Origin: an uncultured Thalassospira sp.
GTDB taxonomy: Bacteria; Pseudomonadota; Alphaproteobacteria; Rhodospirillales_A; Thalassospiraceae
Assembly: GCA_946885765.1 (NCBI GenBank)
Contig: CAMPHD010000143.1
Location: 1 to 7,812 of the forward strand
Length of the DNA: 7,812 bases
Direction: 5' to 3'
Below, in pieces: positions 1 to 6,670 of this stretch. The notes beneath the pieces are model-generated. The model did no database searches. It was not told the DNA's origin and saw only the letters and a list, made by a program, of their open reading frames with translations. The position numbers were made by a program, and so were the translations under genes. Numbering within the stretch: position 1 is the first letter of the stretch; the number at the start of each line of letters is the position of its first letter.

Positions 1-1160
1 CATCCGACCAGCAGTCCCATATCATGATAGATGGCGCGATAGCCGAACGCGTCGACCCAAGGCTGGCTGATCAACGGGGATAGGAATTGACCGATAAAGA
101 TGCTGGCGGTTAGCGCACCGGCAACGCGGCCACGGATGGATGCCGGGGCAACCGCCATGGCACCGGCCATCATGTTTGAAATCACCACGCCCAATCCAAG
201 CCCGGTCAATCCGATGGAACCGGTAATCCCGAAATAATCCTGTGTCATGGCGATCAGGTTCATGCCGACCGCCATGATGCCAAAGCCGACCGCAAACAGG
301 GCGGGAATGCTAAGGTGGCGGCGCAAACGACCATAATTCAAGGACGCGATGGCGGATGCCAATGGCAGAAATCCCATGGCAAGACCCGCCCCGCTGGCAG
401 GTGCAATGCCGAGTTTTTCGATATAGAACGGCATTTGGGTCGGAATCAGATAAAAGGCCGTGCTGTTTAAGGCCGCGATCAGACAAAACAGGCCAACCAG
501 CAGAATATCGCGTTGGGTGACATCATCGGCCTGCATATTGCCGGGTTCGTGCCGAACCGGTTCGGGTTCATAAAGCACCTTCAGGACGGCGGGTATTAGA
601 AGGAATGCAACGGCATAGACCGCAAAGGGGCTACGCCAGTGCAGTTCGGTCAGAATTCCGCCACCGGCAATGAAGACAAGCCCGCCAAGGCCGGAAAAGG
701 CGACCTGATAGCCCATGAAACGGTCACGCATTTCGCCGGTGAAATAATCACCGACAAGGGCGGTGGCGGTCGTCATGGTGCCCGCAACCGCAAGGCCAAG
801 CAACGCACGCCCGGCCAGAAGGCCAAACAGGCTGTCGGCAAACAGGCCCGAAGCCCCGGCAGTGCCATAAAGCAGCAGGGACACCAGCAGCAGTGGCTTG
901 CGTCCGATCCGATCCGCAATTGCCCCGGCAAATGGCGCACCGATGGCAACGAACAAGCCGGGCAGGGTCAGGACCAAGCGGCTGAGCATCACGACATTTT
1001 CGTGATCGGCAAAGCGGGCCTCGATCCCCGGAAGCGATGTTGCGATGACCGCACCGGCCATGATTGTAAGCGACGCCAGAAGCAGCATGGTAATTCGGAT
1101 TGAAAGGTTTGGCGTGGCAGGTTGCGAACCTGTTTGCGGCGAGGCTTTCTGTTCAGGCAT
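1..1160 (-). CDS. MFS transporter, DHA1-like (3' end outside window)
   Basis: The reverse strand is open from an ATG at 1160 to the left edge: 386 codons without a stop, close to the usual ~400 residues, so only the last part is missing. It encodes a polytopic inner-membrane protein, presumably a proton-driven exporter of drugs or metabolites. A polar tail of about 24 residues precedes TM1 (about 25-45). The loop after TM2 carries the MFS motif A signature (G79, D83, R84, G86, R87, K88, P89). TM4 has the motif B arginine (GRALLG, R118), and a glycine-rich TM5 (about 155-170) resembles motif C. A hydrophilic central loop (about 198-216) separates the two six-helix halves. A GGAG-type ribosome site lies about 8 bases before the ATG. 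M25 is an alternative start but would lose this site. The gene is divergent from ribF and probably driven by the MerR-type promoter at 1321-1351. Family call is firm; substrate cannot be told. Confidence 0.9.
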   Translation of the reverse strand, partial: MPEQKASPQTGSQPATPNLSIRITMLLLASLTIMAGAVIATSLPGIEARFADHENVVMLSRLVLTLPGLFVAIGAPFAGAIADRIGRKPLLLVSLLLYGTAGASGLFADSLFGLLAGRALLGLAVAGTMTTATALVGDYFTGEMRDRFMGYQVAFSGLGGLVFIAGGGILTELHWRSPFAVYAVAFLLIPAVLKVLYEPEPVRHEPGNMQADDVTQRDILLVGLFCLIAALNSTAFYLIPTQMPFYIEKLGIAPASGAGLAMGFLPLASAIASLNYGRLRRHLSIPALFAVGFGIMAVGMNLIAMTQDYFGITGSIGLTGLGLGVVISNMMAGAMAVAPASIRGRVAGALTASIFIGQFLSPLISQPWVDAFGYRAIYHDMGLLVG

Positions 1161-1218
1161 GGGGCAGTCTCCGTTCCGGTTGGCGGGCGCGAGGCAGGGC
1201 TGCATTCGGTTGGTGGTT

Positions 1219-1259
1219 CTGAATGGACAGGACAAAGTGGGGCTTTGTCCGGCATTCAG
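1219..1259 (-). repeat. Two-part inverted repeat in the MFS leader
   Basis: The perfect 8-bp arms GGACAAAG (1230-1237) and CTTTGTCC (1243-1250) flank a five-base loop. They are enclosed by perfect 7-bp arms CTGAATG (1219-1225) and CATTCAG (1253-1259), with an asymmetric internal gap of four and two bases. This gives 15 base pairs in 41 bases, far more than expected by chance. It lies about 60 bases upstream of the transporter ATG, and downstream of the proposed MerR-type start site. It would therefore form a stem in the 5' leader of that mRNA, or serve as a dyad operator for a repressor such as a TetR-family protein. No T run follows on either strand, so it is not a standard terminator. Confidence 0.7.
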
Positions 1260-1320
1260 CGAAAAGGTTCTGGTCAGTCGGGAGCATTGAAAAACCTTCG
1301 TTTGAGGGGGTGTTTGAGCG

Positions 1321-1351
1321 ATCCTGCATCCTGAAGTAAGGTTCAGGTCAA
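1321..1351 (-). promoter_or_regulatory. MerR/SoxR-type promoter for the MFS gene
   Basis: Read on the minus strand, a -35 box TTGACC (1346-1351) is followed by exactly 19 bases and a weak -10 box CAGGAT (1321-1326). The spacer region contains the perfect dyad CCTGAA-six bases-TTCAGG (1330-1347), whose first two bases overlap the -35 box. An overlong 19-bp spacer containing a dyad that starts inside the -35 box is the hallmark of MerR-family activated promoters. From memory, the E. coli soxS promoter has the same geometry, with half-site CCTCAA in place of CCTGAA. No MerR-family gene is in the window, so the regulator is unknown. Transcription would start near 1313-1315, leaving a leader of about 150 bases. 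Confidence 0.55.
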
Positions 1352-1438
1352 GGGCAAAACGACACGGTTTTTCGGAAAATCATCGAAGGGATGATGGGGG
1401 CGCATAGCAGCAGCCAGACGCTTTTTGTCGGAAAAGTC

Positions 1439-1468
1439 TTTACGCTTCGGGCTTGCGCGCTTTATAGC
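1439..1468 (+). promoter_or_regulatory. Possible ribF promoter
   Basis: TTTACG (1439-1444) and TATAGC (1463-1468) are separated by 18 bases and lie about 70 bases before the ribF ATG. The match to a sigma-70 consensus is moderate, and this is the best rightward candidate in the region. It is inference from sequence only. Confidence 0.3.
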
Positions 1469-1536
1469 TGCCCGCTGGACTGTGCGGATATGCGATCTGC
1501 CAGCATGGTGATGAGCAAAAAGAGAGACCGGCGCGG

Positions 1537-2493
1537 ATGCGCGTTTTTCGATCTTTTGACGATCTGACAGATGACGCACGCGGTGCGGTCGTTGCGATTG
1601 GCAATTTTGACGGCCTTCATCTGGGCCATCAGACATTGCTTGATCATGCGCGCAAAATTGCCCGCGATCTGAATGCACCTCTTGGCATTCTGACGTTCGA
1701 ACCTCATCCCCGGATGCTGTTCCGCGCAGGCGAGCCGCCCTTCCGGCTGACATCGGCCGATGACCGGATTACGGCGGCGTCCGATCTGGATATCGATCTG
1801 TTTTTCGAAGCCGAGTTTAATCGCGATTTTGCCGCGATGAGCGCCGAAGAATTCATCAAGCGCATTCTGGTCGACGGGCTTGGCGTGCGCCATGTCGTGG
1901 TTGGTTGGGATTTCTGCTTTGGCAAGGGCCGGGCGGGCAATGTCGATCTGCTGTGTGAAAATGGCGAGAAATCCGGTTTCGGGGTGACGGCGATTGAGGC
2001 TGTCACGCATGATAACGGCATTGTTTATTCCTCGACCGCGATCCGCCAGGCATTGCGCGATGGCCGTCCACAGGATGCGACCCATTTGCTGGGGCGCCCG
2101 TGGGAAGTGGCCGGTGTGGTGATCAAGGGCGATCAGCGCGGCCGGACGATTGGTTTTCCGACCGCCAATGTCGCACTTGGCAATCATCTGCGTCCGAAAT
2201 TTGGTGTTTATGCCGTCGAACTTGGCCTGATATCGGACGAAAATGATGAAACCGTCGAACGCTGGATCGACGGAGTCGCAAATATTGGTGTGCGCCCCAG
2301 CTTTGGCGGGGATGCGGATGCCGGGCTTGAAGCCCACCTGTTCGATTTTGATCAGGACATCTATGACCGTCGCGTTCGTGTGCGTTTGCACGGCTTTATC
2401 CGGGGTGAACGAAAGTTCGACGGGCTTGACGCACTGAAAGCCCAGATCGCTGCGGATGTGATTGCTGCCAAAGAGATTCTGCGCAAGATTTGA
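1537..2493 (+). CDS. ribF: Bifunctional riboflavin kinase / FAD synthetase
   Basis: This cytosolic enzyme of 318 residues (usual family length about 310) phosphorylates riboflavin to FMN and then adenylylates FMN to FAD. The N-terminal adenylyltransferase domain starts with GNFDGLHLGH (22-31), which carries the nucleotidyltransferase HxGH motif at 28-31. It continues with FGKGRAGN (128-135) and SSTAIR (165-170). The C-terminal kinase domain carries GRTIGFPTAN (202-211), the ATP/riboflavin-binding signature, then GVYAVEL and an ANIGVRPSF segment, and ends in a helical tail typical of the family. The ATG at 1537 is preceded by AGAGAGA nine bases upstream, and the first motif lies close to the N-terminus as expected. 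The ATG and GTG codons around 1505-1511 are out of frame. Gene order ribF-ileS-lspA is common in bacteria. All key motifs are intact. Confidence 0.97.
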   Translation: MRVFRSFDDLTDDARGAVVAIGNFDGLHLGHQTLLDHARKIARDLNAPLGILTFEPHPRMLFRAGEPPFRLTSADDRITAASDLDIDLFFEAEFNRDFAAMSAEEFIKRILVDGLGVRHVVVGWDFCFGKGRAGNVDLLCENGEKSGFGVTAIEAVTHDNGIVYSSTAIRQALRDGRPQDATHLLGRPWEVAGVVIKGDQRGRTIGFPTANVALGNHLRPKFGVYAVELGLISDENDETVERWIDGVANIGVRPSFGGDADAGLEAHLFDFDQDIYDRRVRVRLHGFIRGERKFDGLDALKAQIAADVIAAKEILRKI

Positions 2494-2517
2494 ATTTGTC
2501 GACGAACCCGTTATGAT
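2490..2517 (+). promoter_or_regulatory. Possible internal promoter for ileS
   Basis: TTGAAT (2490-2495) overlaps the ribF stop codon and is followed after 16 bases by TATGAT (2512-2517), a close match to a sigma-70 -10 box. It would give ileS its own transcript with a leader of about 75 bases, in addition to read-through from ribF. No terminator is visible between the two genes. Confidence 0.4.
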
Positions 2518-2584
2518 CCGCGCGCCTTTACGGGGGCAGCCAGTATCACCCGGGGTTCGCCCTTGTAATTTGTTTAAAGACGAC

Positions 2585-2588
2585 AGGA
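2585..2588 (+). promoter_or_regulatory. Ribosome binding site fixing the ileS start
   Basis: AGGA lies eight bases before the ATG at 2597. The reading frame stays open further upstream, to an alternative ATG at 2462 inside ribF. The extra 45 residues do not resemble IleRS, whereas the sequence after 2597 begins like the family (a short lead, then a TDFPMRAGLP segment). Confidence 0.7.
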
Positions 2589-2596
2589 CCGTCACG

Positions 2597-5437
2597 ATGA
2601 GTGTCGAATACAAAAAGACCGTTATCCTGCCCAAGACCGATTTCCCGATGCGGGCGGGTTTGCCAAAGATGGAGCCGACCCTGCTGGAACAGTGGGCGAA
2701 AGAGGACCTGTATGGCAAAATTCGCGGTATTTCGGCTGATCGTGAAATGTTTGTCCTGCATGATGGCCCGCCCTATGCCAACGGCCACCTGCATATTGGT
2801 CATGCGCTGAACAAGATCCTGAAAGACGTGATCACCCGTTCGCAGCAGATGATGGGCAAGAACGCGGTTTATGTTCCGGGCTGGGATTGCCACGGGCTTC
2901 CGATCGAATGGAAGATCGAGGAACAGTACCGTGCCAAGGGTAAGAACAAGGATGATGTTCCCATCGCCGAATTCCGCAAGGAATGCCGCGAGTTCGCCCA
3001 GAAATGGCTTGATATCCAGCGCGAGGAATTCAAACGTCTTGGTGTGATGGGCGACTGGGACAATCCCTATGTCACCATGGATTACAAGGCCGAGGCATCG
3101 ATTGCCCGCGAACTTGGCAAATTCCTGATGAACGGCTCGCTCTATATGGGCTCGAAGCCGGTCATGTGGTCGGTGGTTGAAAAAACCGCCCTGGCCGAGG
3201 CCGAGGTCGAATATCACGACCATACCAGCAAAACGATCCATGTCCGGTTCCCGGTCGTTTCGTCCAAGGTTGATGCCCTTTCCGACGCGACGATCCTGAT
3301 CTGGACCACGACCCCCTGGACCATTCCGGGCAACCGCGCGATTTCGTATGGGGTCGAGATCGACTATGTCGTGATCGAAGTCACCGAAACCGCAGAAGAA
3401 GCCTGGGCCAAGGTCGGCGAGAAAATGGCGATCTGTGCCGATCTGGTCGAAGACGTTTGCAAAAACGGCCGCATCACCGGGCATAAGGTCGTTGGCAGCT
3501 TCAAGGGGGCTGACCTTGAAGACACCGTTGCCGCCCATCCATTCCGCGGTGAAGGCTATGAATTTGACGTGCCGCTTCTGGCGGCTGATTACGTCACGAC
3601 CGACACTGGTACAGGCTTTGTCCATACCGCCCCGACGCACGGCCCGGACGATTACCAGACCGGTCTGAAATACGGTCTTGAAATCCCGGAAATGGTGGAT
3701 GGCGACGGGGCTTATTACCCGACCGTGCCGCTGTTTGCCGGCAAACGCATCTATGATGAAAACGGCAAGGAAGCAGATGCCAACGAGGCGGTCATCGCCA
3801 AGCTGGTTGAGGTTGGCGCGTTGCTGTCGCGTGGGCGTCTGAAGCACTCCTATCCGTGTTCGTGGCGGTCCAAGGCCCCGATCATTTATCGCACCACGCC
3901 GCAATGGTTCATTTCCATGAAGGATAATGACCTGCGCGAAAAGGCGTTGAAGGCGATTGACGAAACCCGCTTTGTGCCGGAAGGCGGGCGTAACCGCCTG
4001 CATTCGATGATTGCCAACCGCCCGGACTGGTGCGTTTCGCGCCAGCGTGCCTGGGGTGTGCCGATCACGGTGTTCATCAACAAAAACACCCGTGAACCGC
4101 TGCGCGATCAGGCGGTTCTGGATCGTGTTTACGAAGCATTCTGTGCCGAAGGTGCCGATGCGTGGTTCACGCGTGATGCGCAATATTTCCTTGGCGACCA
4201 ATACGATGCCCAGGATTTCGAACAGGTCACCGACGTTCTTGACGTCTGGTTTGATTCCGGTTCGACCCATGCCTTCGTGCTGGAAGAACGTCAGGACCTG
4301 AAATGGCCGGCCGATCTTTATCTTGAAGGGTCGGATCAGCATCGCGGCTGGTTCCATAGCTCTTTGCTGGAATCCTGCGGAACGCGCGGTCGTGCGCCGT
4401 ATGACGCGGTTCTGACACACGGTTTCGTTCTGGACGGCGAAGGCCGCAAGATGTCCAAGTCACTTGGCAACGTCATTGCACCGCAGGACATCATCAACAA
4501 GCTTGGTGCGGATATCCTGCGTCTTTGGGTGGTCAGTTCCGACTATCACGATGACCTGCGCATCAGCCACGAGATCATAGAACGTCATTCAGACATCTAT
4601 CGTCGCCTGCGTAATACGCTGCGCTTCCTGCTGGGGAACCTTGACGGCTTCACCGAGGCGGAAAAGGTTGCGGATAACGAATTGCCGGAACTGGAACGCT
4701 GGGTCCTGCATCGTCTGAGCAAGCTTGACGATCTGGTGCGTAAAACCACGGCGGATTATGATTTCCATACGATGTTTATCGAGCTGCATAACTTCTGTGC
4801 GCTTGATATGTCGGCGTTTTACCTCGATATCCGCAAGGACGCGCTTTATTGCGACGCGCCAAGCAGTGCCAAACGCCGGGCGGCACGTACGGTTATGGAC
4901 CGCGTGTTTGACAGTCTGGTGCGCTGGTTGGCACCGGTTCTGTGCTTTACTGCGGATGAGGCATGGCGCGCGCGTTATGGTGCGGACAGTTCAGTCCATT
5001 CGGAAACCTTCAACACGGTTTCGGATGGCTGGAAGAACGAGGCACTGGCCGCCAAGTGGGAAAAAATCCGCAAGCTGCGTCGTGTTGTGACCGGTGCGCT
5101 GGAGCTGGAACGTGCGGAAAAACGTATTGGTGCCAGCCTTGATGCGGCGCCAAAAGTCTATGCGACGGCGGAGTATGTCGAAGCACTTAATGGCCTTAAT
5201 CTTGCCGAAATCGCCATCACATCTGATGTCGAACTGATCACCGGGGATGCACCCGAAGGGGCCTATACCCTTGAGGAAGTTGCAGGCGTTGGTGTGGTTT
5301 CGGCATTGGCCGAGGGCGAGAAATGCGAACGGTGCTGGCAGACACTGCCGGAAGTCGGAAGCCACCCGGTGCACAAAACCGTGTGCCTGCGCTGTGCCGA
5401 TGCCGTTGATGAAATGGGGATCGAGGCCGCCGAATAA
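2597..5437 (+). CDS. ileS: Isoleucyl-tRNA synthetase, bacterial type 1
   Basis: This is a class I aminoacyl-tRNA synthetase of 946 residues (E. coli enzyme 938) that charges tRNA-Ile in the cytosol and hydrolyses mischarged Val-tRNA. The Rossmann core has GPPYANG followed by HIGH at 66-69. The CP1 editing domain carries the threonine-rich WTTTPWT segment (236-242) and a HTAPTHGPDDY segment (343-353). In the latter, H343 and D352 align with the E. coli editing residues His333 and Asp342. The catalytic core resumes with a DVWFDSGST segment and the KMSKS loop at 618-622. An anticodon-binding helical domain follows. The C-terminus has a zinc finger with paired cysteines C910/C913 and C930/C933. 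The type 1 HIGH motif and this zinc finger point to the ordinary bacterial enzyme rather than the mupirocin-resistant type 2. No T-box leader is visible. A GC-rich hairpin overlaps the stop codon. Confidence 0.98.
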   Translation: MSVEYKKTVILPKTDFPMRAGLPKMEPTLLEQWAKEDLYGKIRGISADREMFVLHDGPPYANGHLHIGHALNKILKDVITRSQQMMGKNAVYVPGWDCHGLPIEWKIEEQYRAKGKNKDDVPIAEFRKECREFAQKWLDIQREEFKRLGVMGDWDNPYVTMDYKAEASIARELGKFLMNGSLYMGSKPVMWSVVEKTALAEAEVEYHDHTSKTIHVRFPVVSSKVDALSDATILIWTTTPWTIPGNRAISYGVEIDYVVIEVTETAEEAWAKVGEKMAICADLVEDVCKNGRITGHKVVGSFKGADLEDTVAAHPFRGEGYEFDVPLLAADYVTTDTGTGFVHTAPTHGPDDYQTGLKYGLEIPEMVDGDGAYYPTVPLFAGKRIYDENGKEADANEAVIAKLVEVGALLSRGRLKHSYPCSWRSKAPIIYRTTPQWFISMKDNDLREKALKAIDETRFVPEGGRNRLHSMIANRPDWCVSRQRAWGVPITVFINKNTREPLRDQAVLDRVYEAFCAEGADAWFTRDAQYFLGDQYDAQDFEQVTDVLDVWFDSGSTHAFVLEERQDLKWPADLYLEGSDQHRGWFHSSLLESCGTRGRAPYDAVLTHGFVLDGEGRKMSKSLGNVIAPQDIINKLGADILRLWVVSSDYHDDLRISHEIIERHSDIYRRLRNTLRFLLGNLDGFTEAEKVADNELPELERWVLHRLSKLDDLVRKTTADYDFHTMFIELHNFCALDMSAFYLDIRKDALYCDAPSSAKRRAARTVMDRVFDSLVRWLAPVLCFTADEAWRARYGADSSVHSETFNTVSDGWKNEALAAKWEKIRKLRRVVTGALELERAEKRIGASLDAAPKVYATAEYVEALNGLNLAEIAITSDVELITGDAPEGAYTLEEVAGVGVVSALAEGEKCERCWQTLPEVGSHPVHKTVCLRCADAVDEMGIEAAE

Positions 5438-5449
5438 GGCGGCCCTTTT
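5425..5449 (+). terminator. Stop-codon-embedded terminator-like hairpin, ileS 3' end
   Basis: The perfect arms GGCCGCC (5425-5431) and GGCGGCC (5438-5444) flank the six-base loop GAATAA, whose TAA is the ileS stop codon. CTTTTCC follows. The stem is all G/C, but the T run is only four long, so termination is probably partial. A ribosome at the stop codon would cover the left arm and prevent folding, which makes hairpin formation sensitive to translation. lspA starts 57 bases beyond the T run. Confidence 0.55.
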
Positions 5450-5506
5450 CCGGTCCGGGTCTTTCCATTCGGAAGGCCGTGTTCAGGCAAGACAGAAAGA
5501 GTGTTG

Positions 5507-5980
5507 ATGAAACATCGTGCCTTTGTCTTTGGGCTGGTCATTATTACGGTGGTTTTTGCCGTCGACCAGTGGACCAAACAGCTTGCGATTGACGGATTGT
5601 CAAACCCGCATCGCGTGATTGAGGTCACGCCGTTCATGAACTTCCTGCTGGCATGGAACAGTGGCGTTTCGTTCGGCCTGTTTCAGGGGCAGGCCCCGTG
5701 GGTGATGATCGGGGCAACCGCGGCAATCACCATCGGGTTCCTGATCTGGATGTGGCGGACCTGCGACCGGTTGTTGGGTATTGCGCTGGCGCTGGTGATC
5801 GGCGGGGCGGTTGGCAACCTTGTTGACCGGTTGCGTCACGGTGCAGTAACCGACTTTATCGACATGCATGTTGCAGGTTATCATTGGCCGGTTTTCAATA
5901 TCGCGGACAGCGCAATTACGATTGGCGCAGTCCTGCTGTTGATCGATTCCCTGTTTGGCGGTAAAAAATCATCCAGGTAA
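5507..5980 (+). CDS. lspA: Lipoprotein signal peptidase (signal peptidase II)
   Basis: This inner-membrane aspartic peptidase of 157 residues (family usually 150-170) cuts the signal peptide of diacylglyceryl-modified prolipoproteins just before the lipidated cysteine. Four membrane segments are visible, at about 6-20, 64-83, 89-106 and 133-149. Family motifs in order are DQWTK (20-24), NSGVSFGL (51-58), GGAVGNLVDR (99-108), TDFID (115-119) and FNIADS (130-135). The catalytic aspartates should be D116 and D134. I chose the ATG at 5507, with AAGAG five bases upstream. The frame also has a GTG at 5501 and a TTG at 5504, which would add at most two residues but would overlap the ribosome site. 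The next gene encodes a lipoprotein, a likely substrate. Transcription may come partly through the hairpin after ileS. Confidence 0.96.
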   Translation: MKHRAFVFGLVIITVVFAVDQWTKQLAIDGLSNPHRVIEVTPFMNFLLAWNSGVSFGLFQGQAPWVMIGATAAITIGFLIWMWRTCDRLLGIALALVIGGAVGNLVDRLRHGAVTDFIDMHVAGYHWPVFNIADSAITIGAVLLLIDSLFGGKKSSR

Positions 5981-5987
5981 TTTTTGA

Positions 5988-6007
5988 TCCGGCATTTCGA
6001 TGCCGGA
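5988..6007 (+). repeat. Perfect hairpin between lspA and bamF
   Basis: Arms TCCGGCAT (5988-5995) and ATGCCGGA (6000-6007) pair perfectly over 8 bp around a TTCG loop. It begins 7 bases after the lspA stop and ends 23 bases before the next ATG. The T run (5981-5985) lies upstream of the stem and none follows, so it is not an intrinsic terminator on this strand. It more likely acts in the mRNA as a stability or processing element that sets relative expression of the two genes, or as a protein-binding dyad. Confidence 0.6.
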
Positions 6008-6030
6008 GACTGAGTGGTAAAGAGGCATCA

Positions 6031-6609
6031 ATGGCCCGGAAACTATCGACATCGATTTTCAAAGTTGCGCTGCTGGGCGGGTTGGCATTTGCCGTGTCCG
6101 GTTGTGAATCAACGCGTGAAACGTTCGGCCTGAATAAAACGGCCCCGGACGAGTTTCAGGTTGTTTCCCGTGCACCGCTGAGCCTGCCGCCTGATTTCAC
6201 GCTACGCGTTCCCGATCCCGGTGCGCCGCGCCCGCAGACCGGTACGACCACCGATCAGGCGCGTCGCATCCTGACTGGTGAAGACCCCGATGCGGTCAAA
6301 CGCGATATCACCGATGGCAATCGCAGCCAGGGTCAGGTTGCCCTGCTGTCGCAATCCGGCGCGCAATATGCCGATCCGGCAATCCGCACCACGGTTGATC
6401 GCGAAACCTCGATCTTTATCGAAGAAAGCGACAGCGTCGTCGACAAGCTGATATTCTGGCAGGACAAGCCGGAATTCGGTACTCAGGTCGACGCCGAAGC
6501 CGAAGCCAAACGCATCCGCGATCAGCAGGCTTTGGGTGAGTCGGTTTCCGAAGGTGAAACACCGGTCATCGAACGCCGTCAGAAAGGCTGGCTGGAAGAT
6601 ATTTTCTAG
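6031..6609 (+). CDS. bamF: DUF3035 lipoprotein, probable BAM complex subunit BamF
   Basis: A protein of 192 residues begins with a lipoprotein signal peptide: K4 and K11, a hydrophobic stretch 12-22, then lipobox VSGC with lipidated C25. The mature N-terminus carries an EFQVVSRAPLSLPPDF segment (about 41-56) and then a proline-rich stretch. This is the hallmark of the alphaproteobacterial DUF3035 family, described as BamF, whose motif resembles part of BamC. The rest is acidic, hydrophilic and low in recognisable structure, ending in a WLEDIF tail. It is expected to be anchored in the outer membrane facing the periplasm and to assist the BamA beta-barrel insertase. The AAAGAGG ribosome site lies five bases before the ATG. 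It directly follows lspA, the enzyme needed to mature it. The lipoprotein assignment is strong; the BamF role rests on recalled family knowledge. Confidence 0.8.
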   Translation: MARKLSTSIFKVALLGGLAFAVSGCESTRETFGLNKTAPDEFQVVSRAPLSLPPDFTLRVPDPGAPRPQTGTTTDQARRILTGEDPDAVKRDITDGNRSQGQVALLSQSGAQYADPAIRTTVDRETSIFIEESDSVVDKLIFWQDKPEFGTQVDAEAEAKRIRDQQALGESVSEGETPVIERRQKGWLEDIF

Positions 6610-6612
6610 AGC

Positions 6613-6645
6613 GTGACGGTCACATTCCGGTGAAATTTTCCGGAA
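6613..6645. repeat. Two small dyads after bamF
   Basis: GTGAC-G-GTCAC (6613-6623) starts four bases after the bamF stop codon. TTCCGG (6625-6630) and CCGGAA (6640-6645) follow, around a nine-base A/T-rich loop. The first is a short operator-like palindrome and the second a modest stem. Either could bind a regulator of the downstream peptidase gene or protect the bamF mRNA end. The evidence is only the symmetry. Confidence 0.4.
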
Positions 6646-6670
6646 ATAGAACAAAATTCGAATTATGGCA

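Larger units (their letters stand above)
1161..1536. other. Divergent intergenic region, MFS gene / ribF
   Basis: This non-coding stretch of 376 bases separates the leftward transporter gene from rightward ribF. It holds a two-part inverted repeat (1219-1259), a MerR-type leftward promoter (1321-1351), a small perfect stem ATCATC/GATGAT (1379-1395, five-base loop) and a possible rightward promoter (1439-1468). Short reading frames crossing it have no family resemblance and no good ribosome sites. I see no FMN riboswitch, although ribF lies downstream. Confidence 0.75.

Noticed and set aside
639..1103. Plus-strand frame of 154 codons opposite the MFS gene
   Set aside because: It has the composition of a shadow frame (many G, K, Q, R) and is antisense to a well-supported transporter.
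1421..1436. Short CTTTT/AAAAG symmetry as a terminator
   Set aside because: The stem is only five weak pairs with no G/C core; probably chance in an A/T-rich patch.
1161..1536. FMN riboswitch before ribF
   Set aside because: I could not find the conserved core of that element; the symmetry in this region is better explained by leftward regulation.
2462..2596. Upstream extension of ileS to the ATG at 2462
   Set aside because: It overlaps ribF, adds 45 non-homologous-looking residues and lacks the ribosome site found before 2597.
2494..2596. T-box leader before ileS
   Set aside because: The gap is only 103 bases and lacks the T-box consensus and a leader terminator.
1462..2718. Minus-strand reading frame of 418 codons opposite ribF
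   Set aside because: It runs antisense to intact ribF and across the ileS start, with no family features.
2546..4420. Long minus-strand reading frame (624 codons) opposite ileS
   Set aside because: It is antisense to a certain ileS gene, its sequence has no recognisable domains, and such long mirror frames arise from biased codon use.
5441..5478. Alternative pairing of GGCC...TTCCG with CGGAA...GGCC as an antiterminator after ileS
   Set aside because: The competing arm is transcribed after the termination point, so it could not prevent termination at the upstream hairpin; the pairing also needs a bulge.
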